A stretch of DNA of 64,000 nt from Streptomyces sp. DH24. GTDB taxonomy: Bacteria; Actinomycetota; Actinomycetes; Streptomycetales; Streptomycetaceae. The stretch is from positions 62,001-126,000 of the forward strand of contig NZ_JARVKW010000020.1 of assembly GCF_029813775.1 (NCBI RefSeq). The letters run 5' to 3'. The notes under the pieces were generated by a model, which saw nothing but the letters and a program-made list of their open reading frames with translations, was not told the DNA's origin and ran no database searches. Numbering within the stretch: the stretch's first letter is position 1; each line of letters begins with the position of its first letter. The position numbers were made by a program, and so were the translations under genes. Positions 8,072 to 16,933 of this stretch are shown in pieces.

Positions 8072-11000
8072 TCAGGACAGGGACTTGTAGCCGCTCCAGC
8101 CCGTCGCGATGCGGGTGCGGGAGCCGAACGAGCCCTTGCCGTCGCCGCTGTTGCGCCAGACGTTGCCGCTGCTGTCGCGGGAGACCAGGTCGGGCCTGCC
8201 GTCGTCGGTGATGTCGCCGACGCCGACCACGGCGTTGTAGGAGCCGCCCCAGTCGGAGAAGACCTTCGCGCGGGCCGCGAAGGTGCCGTCGCCCTTGCCG
8301 TTGTAGCGGTAGAGGGTGTTGGCGGTGTCCTGGGCGAGCAGGTCGCCGATGCCGTCGCCGGTGATGTCGCCGACGCCGACGATCTTCTTGTAGCCCTTCC
8401 AGTTGTCGTAGAGCTTCACGCGGGCGGACAGCGTGCCCGTGCTGGTGCCCTTGTGCAGGTAGACCGAGCCGGTCGACGCGTTGCGCGTGATCAGGTCGGG
8501 ACGGCCGTCGCCGCTGATGTCGCCCGGCGAGGTGAGCTGGTCGTACTGCGTCCAGCCGCTGCTCGCGAGGGTCGTGTACGACGTCGTCGGCTTGACGGCC
8601 GCGTTGCAGCCCGGCTTGTACAGGCGCAGGGCACCGCTGCTCAGCCGCACCAGGACGTCGTTGCAGCGGTCGCCGCTGAGGTCGCCGAACGGCACCGCCT
8701 TGACGGAGGTGGCCCACCCGGTGCCGGTGGTCTTGCCGCTGAACGTGCCCTTGCCGGTGCCGTGCTGGTAGGTCAGGCCGCCGCTCGAGTTCAGGGTGAG
8801 CAGGTCGCCGCGGCCGTCGGGGCCGTCGGCGCTCACGAAGTCGTGCCGGACGGCCGACCCGCGCAGCACATAGCCCTTGCCGGTGGCGGCCGTGGCCGGC
8901 GTCGCGGTACCGAGGCCGGTCGCCTTCAGCGTCCAGGTGAACTCGCCGTTGGGGAAGTGCGTCCCGCCCGAGGTGCGGCCGTTCCAGCTCGCCGACACCC
9001 CGCCCCAGGTGGCGCCGCCGGTCAGCGTGCGGGTGGCCCGGCCGGTCGCGCCGCTCTGCTCCGAGGTGAAGGTGAGCGACCACGAGGTGACCGGGCGGGA
9101 CAGCTGCCAGTCGCCGGTCCACGGCGTGGACGTCGACGGCTCCACCAGGCTCACGGTCTCGGAGCGGAACACGGTCGGCGCCGACGGGGCGACGCCGGTG
9201 GTGGCGACGCGGGTCCGCTCGTACTCGTCGAACCAGGCGACCAGGCCCGTGTACTCGTCCACCGTCCACCGGTAGCGGCGGTCCACGGCGAGGCCCGAAT
9301 CGGCCAGCCGGGAGGCGACGACGCGGGTGGCGCCGGTGGCCGCGTCCGTCAGGACCAGCCGGGCGCCGGCGTGGTCGTGGCGGACGGTGAAGCCGTCGCC
9401 GAGCAGCACGTCGCCCGGGGTCACCGCCCTGGAGGTGCCGGCCCTGGTGTCGTACACGCCCGCCGAGGACGTGCCGCACGCCCAGTACAGCCAGCGGCCC
9501 GCCGCCTGGAGCTCGCTCGGCACACAGGACAGATTCGGCACCGTCACGGTGGCGAGGGTCTTCTTCTGGGTGAGGCTGTACGAGGTGAGACTGCCCGCGG
9601 TCGTCGTGGCGGACCACAGGGTGGAGCCGTTCAGCGCGGCGGCCCGCACCGAACGCTTCAACTGCTGGCCGTAGCCGAACTCGCCGACGTACTGCGTCGG
9701 TGAGGCACCGCCCGAGTTGTAGACGGCCCAGCCGTCGGACACGTCGACGATGTGGCCGCCCTCGGTGCCGAAGTGCAGGGTGTGGCTGGACCACGCGTCG
9801 CCGAGGGCGACCAGCCGGTCCTCCTCCGTCAGGCCGCTGCCGCCGTCGCCGCCGCCGTAGAACGTGTCGAGGTGGACGTCCTTCGGGGCCGCGCCGCTGT
9901 TGCCCCACAGGGCCGAGCAGTCGGTGCCCGGGTACGGGCACACGGCCATGACCGAGTCGCCCTCCGTCGCGGCGGACGCGGTCAGCGTGGCGCCGCCGTC
10001 GGTCGTCAGGGCGCGCACCGACGTGGTGTCCATGGTGCTGCCCGGGTTGTCCTCGGCGACGCGCAGGCTGCCGCGGCTGAGGGCGAGACCCTTCTTCGCG
10101 TTCTCCATCGCCGGGATCTGGTGCGCCTTCTCCGCGGTGGCCGTGTCACCGTCCACGCGCTGGAACCACCAGTCGGTGGCGCCGGTGCCGCCCACGGCGA
10201 GGGCGTCGCCGCCGGGCGCGGGCACCAGGTAGGCGCCGGCCTTCGGCAGCAGCTCGCGCGTGGTGCCGTCGGTGAGCGACAGCTCGGTGAGGACCGTGCC
10301 GGACGAGGTGTCGCGGGGCAGCAGCAGCCGGTCGCCGGTCAGCAGCGGAGCACCGTCCAGGGCGGCCTGGTACGGCACGGTGACGACCTGTACGGGGCCG
10401 GCCGGGTCGCTGCGGGACTTCAGGTGCAGCGTGCCGCTCCCGGCGTGGTACCAGCCGAAGCGGTCCTCGCTCAGGACGAAACGGGCTGCGGAGGGGACCT
10501 CGGAGAGTGCCTCGGTGTTGACGGTCGTCGCGAGGTCGATGTGGTGCAGGACGCCGCCGCGCAGGAACAGCACGCTGCCGGAGTCCGCCGCGACGATCTC
10601 CTTGTCCTGGATGTTCGCCCAGTCACCGGTGATGGGCCGCACACGGCGCTGCCCGTCCGGGTAGTCGATCAGGGCGTGGCTCGTGACGACGGTCCGCCCG
10701 GCGAGCGCCCGGTAGTAGCTGTACTTGTCCTCCGTCGCCACGGTCGTCAGCTCGTCGGACACCGGGTCCCACAGCGTGACCGAGGTGGCCGGGTTCGACG
10801 GCGGCAGCGCGACCAGGTCGGTGCCCGACCCGTACCAGGCCGTACGGCACTCCGAGCCGATGACGGTGCAGCCGGTGCCGGGCGTGTAGACACCGGCCGA
10901 GGTCCTCACCGTGACGGTGGTGCCGTCGGCGTAGTCCGTCCACAGCATGCCGGGCACGCCGTGCTGCCGGTGCAGGTAGCCGGTCTGCCCGGCGACGTAC

Positions 11001-11203
11001 GGCCGCGTGGTGCGCGGATACGTGGACGCCGGGTCGGTGAGCGTGATCCCGGTGGTGGCCGTGGCCGTGGCCGTGGTGGCCGTGGTGGCCGCCCGGGCCG
11101 GGGTGCCGTCCTGCGTGAGGACGACGGACGCGGCCGCGACGGCGACCACGAGCGAGGAGACGGCGGCGGTCAGACCGCCCCGTCTCGGGGCGTGTCTGCC
11201 CAC
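8072..11203 (-). CDS. Secreted FG-GAP/VCBS repeat protein
   Basis: 1043 aa from a GTG at 11203. A Sec signal peptide is clear: MGRHAPRRGG, then a hydrophobic TAAVSSLVVAVAAASVVLT and an Ala-rich cleavage zone near residue 38. The middle (about 60-700) looks like a beta-propeller-like WD/TolB-type region with an Ig-like FlgD-type segment (GEFTWTLKATG, about 755). The last ~250 residues hold four to five FG-GAP/VCBS repeats of the Ca-binding type D-x-D-x-D-G: GDISGDGRPDLITRN, GDITGDGIGDLLAQD, GDITDDGRPDLVSRD. It is extracellular; the repeats normally mediate binding or a scaffold. The ligand is unknown. No sortase motif or catalytic domain was seen. Confidence 0.85.
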   Translation of the reverse strand: MGRHAPRRGGLTAAVSSLVVAVAAASVVLTQDGTPARAATTATTATATATTGITLTDPASTYPRTTRPYVAGQTGYLHRQHGVPGMLWTDYADGTTVTVRTSAGVYTPGTGCTVIGSECRTAWYGSGTDLVALPPSNPATSVTLWDPVSDELTTVATEDKYSYYRALAGRTVVTSHALIDYPDGQRRVRPITGDWANIQDKEIVAADSGSVLFLRGGVLHHIDLATTVNTEALSEVPSAARFVLSEDRFGWYHAGSGTLHLKSRSDPAGPVQVVTVPYQAALDGAPLLTGDRLLLPRDTSSGTVLTELSLTDGTTRELLPKAGAYLVPAPGGDALAVGGTGATDWWFQRVDGDTATAEKAHQIPAMENAKKGLALSRGSLRVAEDNPGSTMDTTSVRALTTDGGATLTASAATEGDSVMAVCPYPGTDCSALWGNSGAAPKDVHLDTFYGGGDGGSGLTEEDRLVALGDAWSSHTLHFGTEGGHIVDVSDGWAVYNSGGASPTQYVGEFGYGQQLKRSVRAAALNGSTLWSATTTAGSLTSYSLTQKKTLATVTVPNLSCVPSELQAAGRWLYWACGTSSAGVYDTRAGTSRAVTPGDVLLGDGFTVRHDHAGARLVLTDAATGATRVVASRLADSGLAVDRRYRWTVDEYTGLVAWFDEYERTRVATTGVAPSAPTVFRSETVSLVEPSTSTPWTGDWQLSRPVTSWSLTFTSEQSGATGRATRTLTGGATWGGVSASWNGRTSGGTHFPNGEFTWTLKATGLGTATPATAATGKGYVLRGSAVRHDFVSADGPDGRGDLLTLNSSGGLTYQHGTGKGTFSGKTTGTGWATSVKAVPFGDLSGDRCNDVLVRLSSGALRLYKPGCNAAVKPTTSYTTLASSGWTQYDQLTSPGDISGDGRPDLITRNASTGSVYLHKGTSTGTLSARVKLYDNWKGYKKIVGVGDITGDGIGDLLAQDTANTLYRYNGKGDGTFAARAKVFSDWGGSYNAVVGVGDITDDGRPDLVSRDSSGNVWRNSGDGKGSFGSRTRIATGWSGYKSLS

Positions 11204-11273
11204 GTACGTTGTTCCCTCTCCCTGTTGCTACGGCTGCTTCGCCGTTGCTTCGGCCGCTTCGACGCGAACCGCG

Positions 11274-11639
11274 TCAGCGCGCCACGAACTGCGTGAGGAT
11301 CGCCTGGACCTCGTAGATGTCGACGCCCTTGGTGAAGGTCTTCTGGATCGGCGCGGCCGAACCGGACAGCCAGATCTTCAGCTCGGCGTCGAGGTCGAAC
11401 GTGCCGGCCGTCTCGACCGCGAAGTGCGTGATGCTGCGGTACGGGATGGAGTGGTACTCCGTCTTCTTGCCGGTGATGCCCTGCTTGTCGACCAGGATCA
11501 GACGCCGGTCGGTGAACAGGATGGTGTCGCGGATCAGCAGGTAGGCGGCGTGCACCTGCTCGCCGTGGCCGAGCAGGCGCGCGTACTCCTGCTGCGCCTG
11601 GGCCGGGTCGATGCTGTGCGCGTTGCCGAACAGTGCCAT
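11274..11639 (-). CDS. PH domain-like protein (YdfH/DUF-type, actinobacterial)
   Basis: 121 aa from MALFGNAHSIDPAQAQQEYA at 11639, with GGGGGACC upstream as ribosome binding site. The sequence GEQVHAAYLLIRDTILFTDR, then RLILVDKQGITGKKTEYHSI and the strand YRSITHFAVETAGTFDLDAE matches small bacterial pleckstrin-homology proteins. These bind to or sit near the membrane but have no known enzymatic role. No signal peptide or membrane helix. It lies between the nucleotidyltransferase and the FG-GAP gene on the same strand, with 70-125 bp gaps, so co-transcription is possible but not shown. Confidence 0.75.
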   Translation of the reverse strand: MALFGNAHSIDPAQAQQEYARLLGHGEQVHAAYLLIRDTILFTDRRLILVDKQGITGKKTEYHSIPYRSITHFAVETAGTFDLDAELKIWLSGSAAPIQKTFTKGVDIYEVQAILTQFVAR

Positions 11640-11764
11640 GGATGGTCCCCCCACGTGGCGTGAATGGTGCGCCGCCGCGGACTCCCCGTCCGGCGCCGAC
11701 GCACCTGATCTTCGCAATCTACACGGCGGTGCGGGCTGCTGGTCCACCCTGTTACGCCGGGTTT

Positions 11765-12469
11765 CTACAGGTCCTCGCCCTTCAGGGACTCCTCCTCCAG
11801 GAGGCGTTCGGCGATGTCGCTCGCCCAGGCGCGGGTCCAGTGGCGCAGCGCCGCGATGGCCTGATCGTCCAGTCCGTGGGCGGCGAACTCCCGGTCGCCG
11901 AGCAGCTCGGTGCTCTCCAGGCGGGACTGGAGGTCGGCGAGGTCGAACGCGTCCCAGGCGTGCCGCCGGCCGAGTTCCTCCAGGTCGGGGAAGCTCCAGT
12001 GGGCCGCGGTGGCCCGCACGTCGACCAGGTCGCGGGCGGTGCCCCGGTCGGCCACCGCGCGCACCTTGGTGCCGATGAGGTCGTCCAGGGACAGGGCCGG
12101 TCCGAGCGTGGTCGGGACCGGCGGGCGCCAGAGGGTCTCCTTGACGACGTCGACCGCGCGTTCCGTGTCCGTGGCGGGGTCGGCGACGAGCAGGCGGGTG
12201 GCGAGCGGGTCCGTCTCCAGCGGGTGGACCCGCCAGCCGCGTTCCGTCAGGCCCTGCCGGACCTCGGCGGCGATCCGGGCCATCGGCTCCGGGCTCTGGG
12301 TCGCCGTCTCCACCACGACCCGCGGGTCCGCCAGCCGCCCCTGCGCCATGCCGTGCGCCTCGACGGCGCAGTCGCCCGCGAGGACGAGCGGGAACCGGGA
12401 CCCCGCGTCGAGGACGTCGGCCGGCAGCCGGTCGGACCGGAACGGGACGGGCGGCAGCGGCAGGGTCAT
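11765..12469 (-). CDS. AbiEii/AbiGii-type nucleotidyltransferase-like protein
   Basis: 234 aa from the ATG at 12469. The fold pattern is that of the nucleotidyltransferase AbiEii family: LVLAGDCAVEAHGMAQGRLA (about 28-47), where the usual G-G/S-TALA-H core is G-D-C-AVEAHG, and an acid-containing strand AVDVVKETLWRPP, then LDDLIGTKVRAVADRGTARD (about 133-152), which is the typical helix with K and RD. In type IV toxin-antitoxin systems such proteins inactivate tRNA or other targets, but many chromosomal orphans exist. No AbiEi antitoxin lies next to it. The start overlaps the stop of a 14-codon ORF (ATGA), suggesting coupled translation. Confidence 0.65.
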   Translation of the reverse strand: MTLPLPPVPFRSDRLPADVLDAGSRFPLVLAGDCAVEAHGMAQGRLADPRVVVETATQSPEPMARIAAEVRQGLTERGWRVHPLETDPLATRLLVADPATDTERAVDVVKETLWRPPVPTTLGPALSLDDLIGTKVRAVADRGTARDLVDVRATAAHWSFPDLEELGRRHAWDAFDLADLQSRLESTELLGDREFAAHGLDDQAIAALRHWTRAWASDIAERLLEEESLKGEDL

Positions 12470-12510
12470 GCAGCGGCTCGGATGCGGTGGGTGCGGGCGG
12501 CGGCGCTCAT
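12466..12510 (-). CDS. 14-aa upstream mini-ORF coupled to nucleotidyltransferase gene
   Basis: ATG at 12510, encoding MSAAARTHRIRAAA and ending in a TGA that overlaps the ATG of the next gene (ATGA). The downstream ATG has no Shine-Dalgarno sequence of its own, whereas GGGACACC lies before the mini-ORF. It could be a translational-coupling leader or a chance reading frame. Confidence 0.3.
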   Translation of the reverse strand: MSAAARTHRIRAAA

Positions 12511-12646
12511 GGTGTCCCGATTATCGCCCGGCCGGGACCGCGCCGCCCCGCGTGAGCACCGCGCGGGCCGGCGGTCACGGCAGACGACGGGCGGGGTCGC
12601 CCAGGCGCCGGGTGAGAGCCTCGGCGCCCGCCCGCGCCGCCGTCCG

Positions 12647-14371
12647 TCACTCCGACTCGCCGCCGAAGCGCTCCTTGTACTCGGCCAGGTCGTCGTCCGT
12701 GAGCTTGGCGAACAGCACCGGCGGGACCGTGAAGGGCGTACCGGCCGGCACGGCCGTCAGGGCGCGCGCCTCCTGCTGCCCGACCCAGGTCGCCGTGTCG
12801 TCCGTCAGCGTGAAGGCCGACCGCATCGCGGCCGCCGACGCCGGGATGAACGGCTCCGACACCACCGCGTACAGGTGGATCAGGTTCATCGCCGTCCGCA
12901 GGGTGAGGGCGGCACCGTCCTTGTCGGTCTTGATCTCCAGCCAGGGGGCCTTCTCCTCCAGGTAGGAGTTGCCCGCCGACCACAGGGCGCGCAGCGCGGC
13001 GGCCGCCTTGCGGAACTGGAGGGCCTCCATCTGGGACTCGTACTCCGCGAGCAGCCCGGCGATCTCCTCACCGAGCCGCGTCTCCGCCTCGCCGGGCTCG
13101 CCGCCCGCCGGGACCTCCTCGCCGAAGCGCTTCTTGGAGAAGGACAGGACACGGTTGACGAAGTTGCCGAGGGTGTCCGCGAGGTCCTTGTTGACCGTGG
13201 CCGTGAAGTGCTCCCAGGTGAACGACGAGTCGTCCGACTCCGGGGCGTTGGCGATCAGGAAGTACCGCCAGTAGTCGGCGGGCAGGATCTCCAGGGCCTG
13301 GTCGGTGAAGACGCCGCGCTTCTGCGAGGTGGAGAACTTCCCGCCGTAGTACGTCAGCCAGTTGAAGGCCTTGACGTAGTCGACCTTCTTCCACGGCTCG
13401 CGCACGCCCAGCTCGGTGGCCGGGAACATCACCGTGTGGAACGGGACGTTGTCCTTGGCCATGAACTCGGTGTAGCGGACGGGGTTCTCGCCGGCGTCCG
13501 CCTCGTACCACCACGACTTCCAGTCCCGGTTCTCCGGGTCCTGGTCCGCCCACTCCTTCGTCGCGCCGATGTACTCGATCGGCGCGTCGAACCACACGTA
13601 GAAGACCTTGCCCTCGGCCGCCAGGTCCGGCCAGGTGTCGGCCGGGACCGGGACGCCCCAGTCGAGGTCACGGGTGATCGCGCGGTCGTGCAGACCCTCG
13701 TTCAGCCACTTGCGGGCGATGGAGGCGGCCAGGTGCGGCCACTCCTGCTCGTGGGCGGCCACCCACTCCTCGACCTCGTGCTGGAGCTTGGACTGCAGCA
13801 GGAACAGGTGCTTGGTCTCGCGGACCTCCAGGTCGGTGGAGCCGGAGATCGCGGAGCGCGGGTCGATCAGGTCCGTGGGGTCGAGCACCCGGGTGCAGTT
13901 CTCGCACTGGTCGCCGCGGGCCTTGTCGTAGCCGCAGTGCGGGCAGGTGCCCTCGACGTAGCGGTCCGGCAGGAAGCGGCCGTCGGCGGGGCTGTACACC
14001 TGCCGGATGGCGCGCTCTTCGATGAAGCCGTTCTCGTTGAGCTTGCGGGCGAAGTGCTGGGTGATCTCGACGTTTTGCGGGGAGGAGCTGCGGCCGAAGT
14101 AGTCGAAGGCCAGCGCGAAGCCGTCGTAGACCGCCTTCTGCGCGTCGTGCGCCTGCGCGCAGAACTCGTCGACGGGCAGGCCCCGCTCCTTCGCGGCCAG
14201 CTCCGCCGGGGTGCCGTGCTCGTCCGTCGCGCAGATGTACAGCACCTCGTGCCCGCGCTGGCGCAGGTAGCGGGCGTACACGTCCGCCGGGAGCATGGAC
14301 CCCACCATGTTGCCCAGGTGCTTGATCCCGTTGATGTACGGAAGGGCGCTGGTGATGAGGTGTCGAGCCAT
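12647..14371 (-). CDS. metG: Methionyl-tRNA synthetase
   Basis: 574 aa from MARHLITSALPYINGIKHLG at 14371. A longer in-frame start upstream was rejected because the family begins here. It is a class I synthetase. The HIGH-like element is in PYINGIKHLGN, a zinc knuckle CPHCGYDKARGDQCENC lies at about 145-161, and the KMSKS equivalent is FSTSQKRGVF at about 340. A DALR-type anticodon helical domain makes up the C-terminus (about 440-574). There is no C-terminal EMAP/Trbp111 extension. It supplies Met-tRNA for initiation and elongation. The 5' region has a GATCGGT/CGGT tandem repeat; no T-box is evident. Confidence 0.97.
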   Translation of the reverse strand: MARHLITSALPYINGIKHLGNMVGSMLPADVYARYLRQRGHEVLYICATDEHGTPAELAAKERGLPVDEFCAQAHDAQKAVYDGFALAFDYFGRSSSPQNVEITQHFARKLNENGFIEERAIRQVYSPADGRFLPDRYVEGTCPHCGYDKARGDQCENCTRVLDPTDLIDPRSAISGSTDLEVRETKHLFLLQSKLQHEVEEWVAAHEQEWPHLAASIARKWLNEGLHDRAITRDLDWGVPVPADTWPDLAAEGKVFYVWFDAPIEYIGATKEWADQDPENRDWKSWWYEADAGENPVRYTEFMAKDNVPFHTVMFPATELGVREPWKKVDYVKAFNWLTYYGGKFSTSQKRGVFTDQALEILPADYWRYFLIANAPESDDSSFTWEHFTATVNKDLADTLGNFVNRVLSFSKKRFGEEVPAGGEPGEAETRLGEEIAGLLAEYESQMEALQFRKAAAALRALWSAGNSYLEEKAPWLEIKTDKDGAALTLRTAMNLIHLYAVVSEPFIPASAAAMRSAFTLTDDTATWVGQQEARALTAVPAGTPFTVPPVLFAKLTDDDLAEYKERFGGESE

Positions 14372-14413
14372 CGCGGGCTGCTCCCAAGTCGCTACACGGG
14401 TGACGATCTCGTG

Positions 14414-14447
14414 GTGATCGGTGATCGGTCGATCGGTCGGTCGGTCG
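14414..14447. repeat. Short tandem repeat in metG leader
   Basis: Three GATCGGT-type units followed by CGGT repeats, 42-76 bp upstream of the metG start. Copy number could vary by slippage and would alter the 5' leader. Confidence 0.6.
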
Positions 14448-14480
14448 TCTATGAACCTTGAAATCGTAGCCGACACGGGT

Positions 14481-14523
14481 GGGCCGCCCGCCTTCCGTTT
14501 TACGTGGTGGAAGGGGGCGGCCC
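14481..14523 (-). terminator. Hairpin after VWA gene
   Basis: GGGCCGCCC (14481-14489) pairs with GGGCGGCCC (14515-14523), and CTTCC/GGAAG extends the stem around a loop with a T-run. It lies just past the VWA stop codon. Confidence 0.75.
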
Positions 14524-14540
14524 GGGGAGCGTGCGGAGGG

Positions 14541-16655
14541 TCAGGGGCGCCAGGACGCCAGGACCGCGTCGTAGAGCTCGCTGTCGGTGAGCTCCAGCGG
14601 GGTCTCGCCGGCGAGGAAGTACGCCGTGTTCGGGGTCTTCAGCTTGCGGAGGTAGTCGAAGGCCTTGTTGTCCGGGGCGCCGAAGGCGACGAAGGAGAAG
14701 AAGACCGACGGGTGGCTCTCGGCCGCGACCGTGAGGGCGTGGGTGGCCGGGGTCTTCGCGTCCGGGGCGCCGTCCGTCTGGAAGATCACCAGGGCGGGCG
14801 TGTCCGGCGCGGTCCTGGTGTGCGTGGCGAGGACCTCCTCGACGGCGACGTGGTAGCTGGTACGGCCCATGCGGCCGAGCTCCGCGTGGAGGGTGTCGAT
14901 CTTGTTCTCGTGGTCGGTGAGGGTGAGCTCGCCGGTGCCGTCCACCTCCGTGGAGAAGAAGGTGACGTGGACCTTGGTCTCCGGGGCCTCGGGGTCGAGG
15001 TGGGCGGCCAGGGCGAGGGTCTGCTCGGCGAGGGCCTGGGCGGAGCCGTCCTTGTAGTACGGGCGCATGGAGGCGGAGCGGTCGAGGACGAGGTAGACCT
15101 TGGCGCGGGTGCCGGTGAGGTTGTTCGCCGCGAGGGATTTGGCGGCGGCGTCGTAGGCGGTGGTGAGGGTGGTGGGGGCGGTCTCGGCCTCGGCTTCGCC
15201 TTCGGCCTTGTCGTCGTTCGCACCCGCACCACCCGTGCGGGTGTCGTCGTCGGATGCGGGTGACACCTGCGGGGCGTCCTCGCCGTCGGCGGGTGCCGGG
15301 TCGGGGGTGGTGGCGGCTGCGACCGGTTCGGGGGCCGGTACTTCTTCCGCGTTCGCGTCGGTGTCCGCGTTCGCGTCCGTGTCCGCGTTCGCTTCCGCTT
15401 GGGCCTGCGGCTCGGGCTCAGCTTCCGGCTCCGGTTCAGCCGTCGCTTCCGCTTCCGCTCCAGCCTCCGGCTTCGCTTCCGGCTCCGGGGTCTCCTCGGC
15501 GGTCGCGGCCTTGGGCTCGGGCGCCTCCTCCGCCGCGGGCTCCTCGGTCTGCGGGGCCTCCTCCGCCGCCGGGGTGGTCTCGGGCTCGGTCGCCTCTTCG
15601 GCCACCGGCGCGTCCTCGGCGACCGGCACCTCGTCCGCCACCGGCTCCTCGGCCTGCGGGGTCTCCTCGGCGGCGGGCACCACCTCGGCCACGGTCTCCT
15701 CGGCCACCGGCGCTTCCTCGGCCACCGGCGCTTCCTCGGCCGACGGGGCGTTCTCCGCCACCGGCGCGTCCTCGGCCACGGTGGCGTCCTCGGCCGACGG
15801 GGCGTTCTCCGCCACCGGCGCGTCCTCGGCCACGGTGGCGTCCTCGGCCACGGTGGCGTCCTCGGCCACGGTGGCGTCCTCGGCCACGGTGGCGTCCTCG
15901 GCCACGAGGGCCGCAGTGTCCGCAGCTTCCTCGGCCACCGGCGTCTTCGCCTCCGCGGCCTCCTCGACCACCACGGCCTCGGTCTCCACGGCCTCCTCGG
16001 CCACCGAGGCCTCGGTCTCCGCAGCCTCCTCAACCACCGGCGTCTCCGGAGTCTCCCGAGTCTCCGGAGTCTCCTCCGTGACCGCCACCGGCGTCTCCGG
16101 AGTCTCCTCCGTGACGGGCGAAGGCGTCTCCACAGCCTCCTCCGCGACGGCCACCGGCGTTTCCGGGGCTGCCGCCTCCGGGGCTGCCGCCACCGGAGTT
16201 TCCGCCTCCGGCGTCTCCGGCCTCTCCGCCTCCGAGGGCTCCTCCGCCGCGGGAGCCTCGGGCTCCGTCAGCGAGGTATCCGGCTTCGTCGGCTCCCAGG
16301 TGGTGTCCCGCAGCGGTGTCGTCGGCTCGGGCTCCGGGGTGCGGGTTTCCGGGACTCGGGTGCCGCCCGCCGGCTTCGTGGGGCTCGGGACCGTGACGTT
16401 GTCGAAGGCCGCGGCGACCAGGTCGTGGCCGGCGGGGGGGTCCGTCAGCTCCGTGGAGCGGGAGGACTGGGGCGGGACCTTGGGTTCCGGGGTTCCGGCC
16501 GCCGGCTCCGAGGCCGCCGGTTCCGGGGTGGCCGGCTCGGTGGATGCCGATGCGGGCTCCGAGGGTGTCGCCTCCGGCGCAGCACCCTCCGCCTCGGCGG
16601 TCCGTGCTTTGCGTGACCGACCGAACGCGTTCCGCAGGAGAGTGAGAATGCCCAT
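14541..16655 (-). CDS. VWA-domain protein with long acidic repeat region (TerF-like C-terminus)
   Basis: 704 aa from MGILTLLRNAFGRSRKARTA at 16655. Residues 20-480 are an extremely biased Glu/Ala/Pro/Thr/Val region with many copies of VAEDAT, VAEEAP and VAENAPSAE hexa- to nonapeptides. The last ~200 residues form a von Willebrand A domain with the MIDAS motif D-R-S-A-S (KVYLVLDRSASMRPYYKDGS), then VIFQTDGAPDAKTPATH, resembling TerF/TerY-type tellurium-resistance-associated proteins. No signal peptide or membrane helix, so it is probably cytosolic. The repeat region should be disordered and strongly negative. No ter genes adjoin it. The function is unknown beyond probable metal-dependent protein binding. 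Confidence 0.8.
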   Translation of the reverse strand: MGILTLLRNAFGRSRKARTAEAEGAAPEATPSEPASASTEPATPEPAASEPAAGTPEPKVPPQSSRSTELTDPPAGHDLVAAAFDNVTVPSPTKPAGGTRVPETRTPEPEPTTPLRDTTWEPTKPDTSLTEPEAPAAEEPSEAERPETPEAETPVAAAPEAAAPETPVAVAEEAVETPSPVTEETPETPVAVTEETPETRETPETPVVEEAAETEASVAEEAVETEAVVVEEAAEAKTPVAEEAADTAALVAEDATVAEDATVAEDATVAEDATVAEDAPVAENAPSAEDATVAEDAPVAENAPSAEEAPVAEEAPVAEETVAEVVPAAEETPQAEEPVADEVPVAEDAPVAEEATEPETTPAAEEAPQTEEPAAEEAPEPKAATAEETPEPEAKPEAGAEAEATAEPEPEAEPEPQAQAEANADTDANADTDANAEEVPAPEPVAAATTPDPAPADGEDAPQVSPASDDDTRTGGAGANDDKAEGEAEAETAPTTLTTAYDAAAKSLAANNLTGTRAKVYLVLDRSASMRPYYKDGSAQALAEQTLALAAHLDPEAPETKVHVTFFSTEVDGTGELTLTDHENKIDTLHAELGRMGRTSYHVAVEEVLATHTRTAPDTPALVIFQTDGAPDAKTPATHALTVAAESHPSVFFSFVAFGAPDNKAFDYLRKLKTPNTAYFLAGETPLELTDSELYDAVLASWRP
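15696..15905 (-). repeat. Coding tandem repeats (VAEDAT hexapeptide type)
   Basis: The 18-bp unit encoding VAEDAT occurs five times in a row almost without change, flanked by two copies of a longer VAEDAPVAENAPSAEDA-type block. DNA identity between units is far higher than codon degeneracy requires, so they arose by recent duplication. Confidence 0.85.
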
Positions 16656-16842
16656 GTGCGCAACCCTTCGCGTGAGTTGATGCCCGTCAATCCCTGGCCA
16701 GGACGGACACGTAAGGTTAGCGGCCTTCGGCGGTGATCTTCGGCTGGGTCTGAGGTCCGGACGGGCGCCCTGTCAAGGGGCGGGATTCGGCCGCTCCGGA
16801 GCGCGCGGCGACGCCCGCCCAAGCGACCTATGGATACGGCGG

Positions 16843-16864
16843 GTTCACCCCGCGTTCACCTCGC
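16843..16864 (+). promoter_or_regulatory. PHO box (PhoP operator) before phoX-family gene
   Basis: Two GTTCACC units start exactly 11 bp apart (16843 and 16854), the spacing of Streptomyces PhoP direct-repeat units. They sit 70-90 bp before the start of a phosphatase gene of the PhoX family, so phosphate-starvation induction by PhoR-PhoP is expected. Confidence 0.85.
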
Positions 16865-16933
16865 CGCCCGGCTCCCGCACGTATGTGCCCCTACGGTCGC
16901 GCTGACACCGAGGAAATCCCAGGGGAGTACAGA

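Noticed and set aside
6192..9941. Very long open frame on the minus strand across aspS and into the FG-GAP gene
   Set aside because: It is antisense to aspS and out of frame with the FG-GAP gene, and its translation is Arg/Ala/Gly-rich low-complexity sequence, the usual shadow of GC3-biased genes.
14372..14540. T-box or other amino-acid riboswitch upstream of metG
   Set aside because: No T-box sequence, specifier loop or antiterminator pattern could be found; only a GATCGGT tandem repeat is present.
15160..16680. Ser/Ala-rich plus-strand frame opposite the VWA gene
   Set aside because: It is the antisense image of the Glu/Ala/Pro repeats and has no independent support.
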